Shown: in pieces, positions 14,789-15,710 of the stretch
Position numbering within the stretch: position 1 is the stretch's first letter
Layout of the letters: the number at the start of each line of letters is the position of its first letter
Origin: JBGSPQ01 sp041738505
GTDB lineage: Bacteria; Patescibacteriota; Gracilibacteria; UBA1369
Length of the DNA stretch: 15,710 bases
Direction of reading: 5' to 3'
Assembly: GCA_041738505.1 (NCBI GenBank)
Contig: JBGSPQ010000018.1
Coordinates: forward strand, 1-15,710
The notes under the pieces: model-generated
What the model saw: the letters and a program-made list of their open reading frames with translations, nothing else
The model's database searches: none
What the model was told of the DNA's origin: nothing
Position numbers and translations under genes: made by a program

Positions 14789-15226
14789 ATGAAAAAACAA
14801 CTCGATAAAAAACTGATCATGTATGTTGCCATCGCCCTCCTGGTTGGCTTTGCGGCCGGTATCGGTTCAAGTTCACTTGGTGGTGTGTTCCAGGGAAACC
14901 TGGTATCTACAACAACGGGAAGTCAGTCTTTCAACGGTGTCACCTGTAATGATGTTGCAAATGCAATGGCTGCCGGTACTTATAGCTCCACTTACAGCAA
15001 GCAAATGAAGGTTAGAGGCTTCAGTGCTTTCGTACAAAAATGTATGGATGCTAAAGTTACCGAATGTTTTAAGATGAATGATTATTATTGTACAAATGGA
15101 GCCGGTGCGTTCAGTAACTGGCTGAAAACCCAGCCCAGAACCACGTCTACCGCACACAACAGTTGTATGGCGATCTGGGGTGCCGGCAAGGGCGGTTTTT
15201 ATACCAACTGTAACAGCAGAAGATAA
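14789..15226 (+). CDS. Small membrane-anchored or secreted protein with six cysteines
   Basis: I do not recognise a family for this 145-residue protein. A basic start (KKQLDKK) precedes one hydrophobic segment (residues 9-25, GFAAGIG), which could be a signal anchor or a signal peptide. The rest should lie outside the membrane. It contains six Cys (53, 85, 93, 101, 126, 141) and is rich in Ser, Thr, Asn and Gly, with a compact helical middle (SKQMKVRGFSAFVQKC). The even Cys number suggests three disulfides. The gene has its own promoter and terminator, so it is probably a single-gene unit. Two stops follow in tandem (TAA TAG). Confidence 0.8.
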   Translation: MKKQLDKKLIMYVAIALLVGFAAGIGSSSLGGVFQGNLVSTTTGSQSFNGVTCNDVANAMAAGTYSSTYSKQMKVRGFSAFVQKCMDAKVTECFKMNDYYCTNGAGAFSNWLKTQPRTTSTAHNSCMAIWGAGKGGFYTNCNSRR

Positions 15227-15241
15227 TAGTCTGATATAGTT

Positions 15242-15274
15242 AAAAAGATCCGGTTTAAAAGCCGGATCTTTTTT
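15242..15274. terminator. Bidirectional rho-independent terminator
   Basis: AAAAAGATCCGG (15242-15253) pairs with CCGGATCTTTTT (15262-15273) around an eight-base loop. It gives a T-run on both strands, serving the 14789 gene from the left and the TPR-like gene from the right. The right-hand T-run touches the stop codon of the TPR-like gene (15275-15273). Confidence 0.9.
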
Positions 15275-15710
15275 AATATTCGTATTTTCCCTGCAAGTCC
15301 AAAAGGGCAAAATAGAGCGGGTTTGATAATGAAAATATCCTGTATTGTTCCTTTTCTTCCGCTGTCAGACTTTGCGGGTCGAATGCATTCCTCCATTTTG
15401 CCGGAGCTAGAGACAATCCTTTTTCCAAAGCGTAAACGGCGGAAGGCTTGTCATCGGCCGCATCCGCCGCGACCGCCCACCAGTAATACACCCTGAATCC
15501 TGCGGGAGCCATGGTTTCGGCCGTTTTGAATTCTATAACGGCCGCAGACGCATTACCATCTGCGTAGTAGAGCATGCCCTGCTGAATGTGATATTCAAAA
15601 TCCCCTCCTGTAATCCATCCATATTTTTCTGAAAAATTTCCCAAAATTTCAATTGATGAGGGATTTTCAATGGCCGACCGGCCGTAAAGATCCAGAGGCT
15701 CGGCATAAAG
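15273..15710 (-). CDS. TPR-like protein, C-terminal part (start outside the window)
   Basis: The frame is open from the right edge and encodes 145 residues ending GKYEY. It begins mid-protein (LYAEPLDLYGRSAIENPSS), so the start lies beyond 15710; an in-frame TTG at 15644 is not a believable start. The block from GMLYYADGNASAAVIEFKTA and the next helix pair to ALEKGLSLAP resemble tetratricopeptide helix pairs (small-aromatic pattern, AxxxLxxGLxLxP). Such C-terminal TPRs occur in O-antigen ligase-like and other envelope proteins of this kind of bacterium, but the N-terminal part needed to name it is missing. The gene ends at the bidirectional terminator. Confidence 0.75.
   Translation of the reverse strand, partial: LYAEPLDLYGRSAIENPSSIEILGNFSEKYGWITGGDFEYHIQQGMLYYADGNASAAVIEFKTAETMAPAGFRVYYWWAVAADAADDKPSAVYALEKGLSLAPAKWRNAFDPQSLTAEEKEQYRIFSLSNPLYFALLDLQGKYEY

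Noticed and set aside
14678..14800. Upstream extension of pdhA to 14800
   Set aside because: The added 41 residues are hydrophobic, unlike E1-alpha, and overlap the start of the divergent 14789 gene.
1..15710. CRISPR array, tRNA or rRNA genes
   Set aside because: No regularly spaced direct repeats and no tRNA- or rRNA-like sequence were found by reading both strands; the only regular repeat is the coding 57-bp array.

Overview
The window carries 13 complete protein genes plus a partial gene at each edge, and reads like a small, compact bacterial genome of the candidate phyla radiation (Patescibacteria), perhaps a Peregrinibacteria-like lineage. That placement is inference. It rests on gaps mostly under about 110 bases, several lineage-specific membrane proteins, a gram-positive-type pyruvate dehydrogenase and the absence of any visible Shine-Dalgarno motif. 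UGA is a normal stop (the 261-3356 gene ends in TGA), so the UGA=Gly code of Absconditabacteria/Gracilibacteria does not apply. No tRNA, rRNA or CRISPR array was seen.

Layout. Bases 1-73 (minus) hold the first 24 codons of a probable transposase-type helix-turn-helix protein. Bases 261-3797 (plus) encode a 1031-residue single-pass membrane protein with an acidic 19-residue tandem repeat, followed by a stand-alone CheY-like receiver. A hairpin separates these from a membrane-anchored protein with a histone-like lysine tail (3927-4577). Next comes a lipoate module: lplB (4926-4636, minus) and lplA (5021-5809, plus), divergent, with the two domains of a normal lipoate ligase on separate genes. 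An S-layer-homology protein (5863-6903, plus) converges on the E2 acyltransferase gene (8057-6900, minus), and the two share one CTAG as both stop codons. A plus-strand envelope block follows: a small anchored protein, a DUF2207 protein and a C25 (gingipain-family) lipoprotein (8125-12588). It lies between E2 and the E1-alpha/E1-beta pair (14677-12614, minus). The right end has a small six-cysteine secreted or anchored protein and a TPR-like protein that runs off the window.

How the genes fit together. E1-alpha, E1-beta and E2 would make most of a pyruvate (or related 2-oxo acid) dehydrogenase converting pyruvate to acetyl-CoA. LplA+LplB would attach lipoate to Lys43 of E2. E3 (dihydrolipoamide dehydrogenase) is not in the window. 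The E2 appears to lack the peripheral subunit-binding domain that normally docks E1 and E3. The intervening plus-strand genes are nearly all surface or membrane proteins. The most unusual points are the PSBD-less E2 in a split locus, the divergent two-gene lipoate ligase with likely leaderless promoters, the window-wide lack of Shine-Dalgarno motifs, and the lysine-tail and acidic-repeat membrane proteins.
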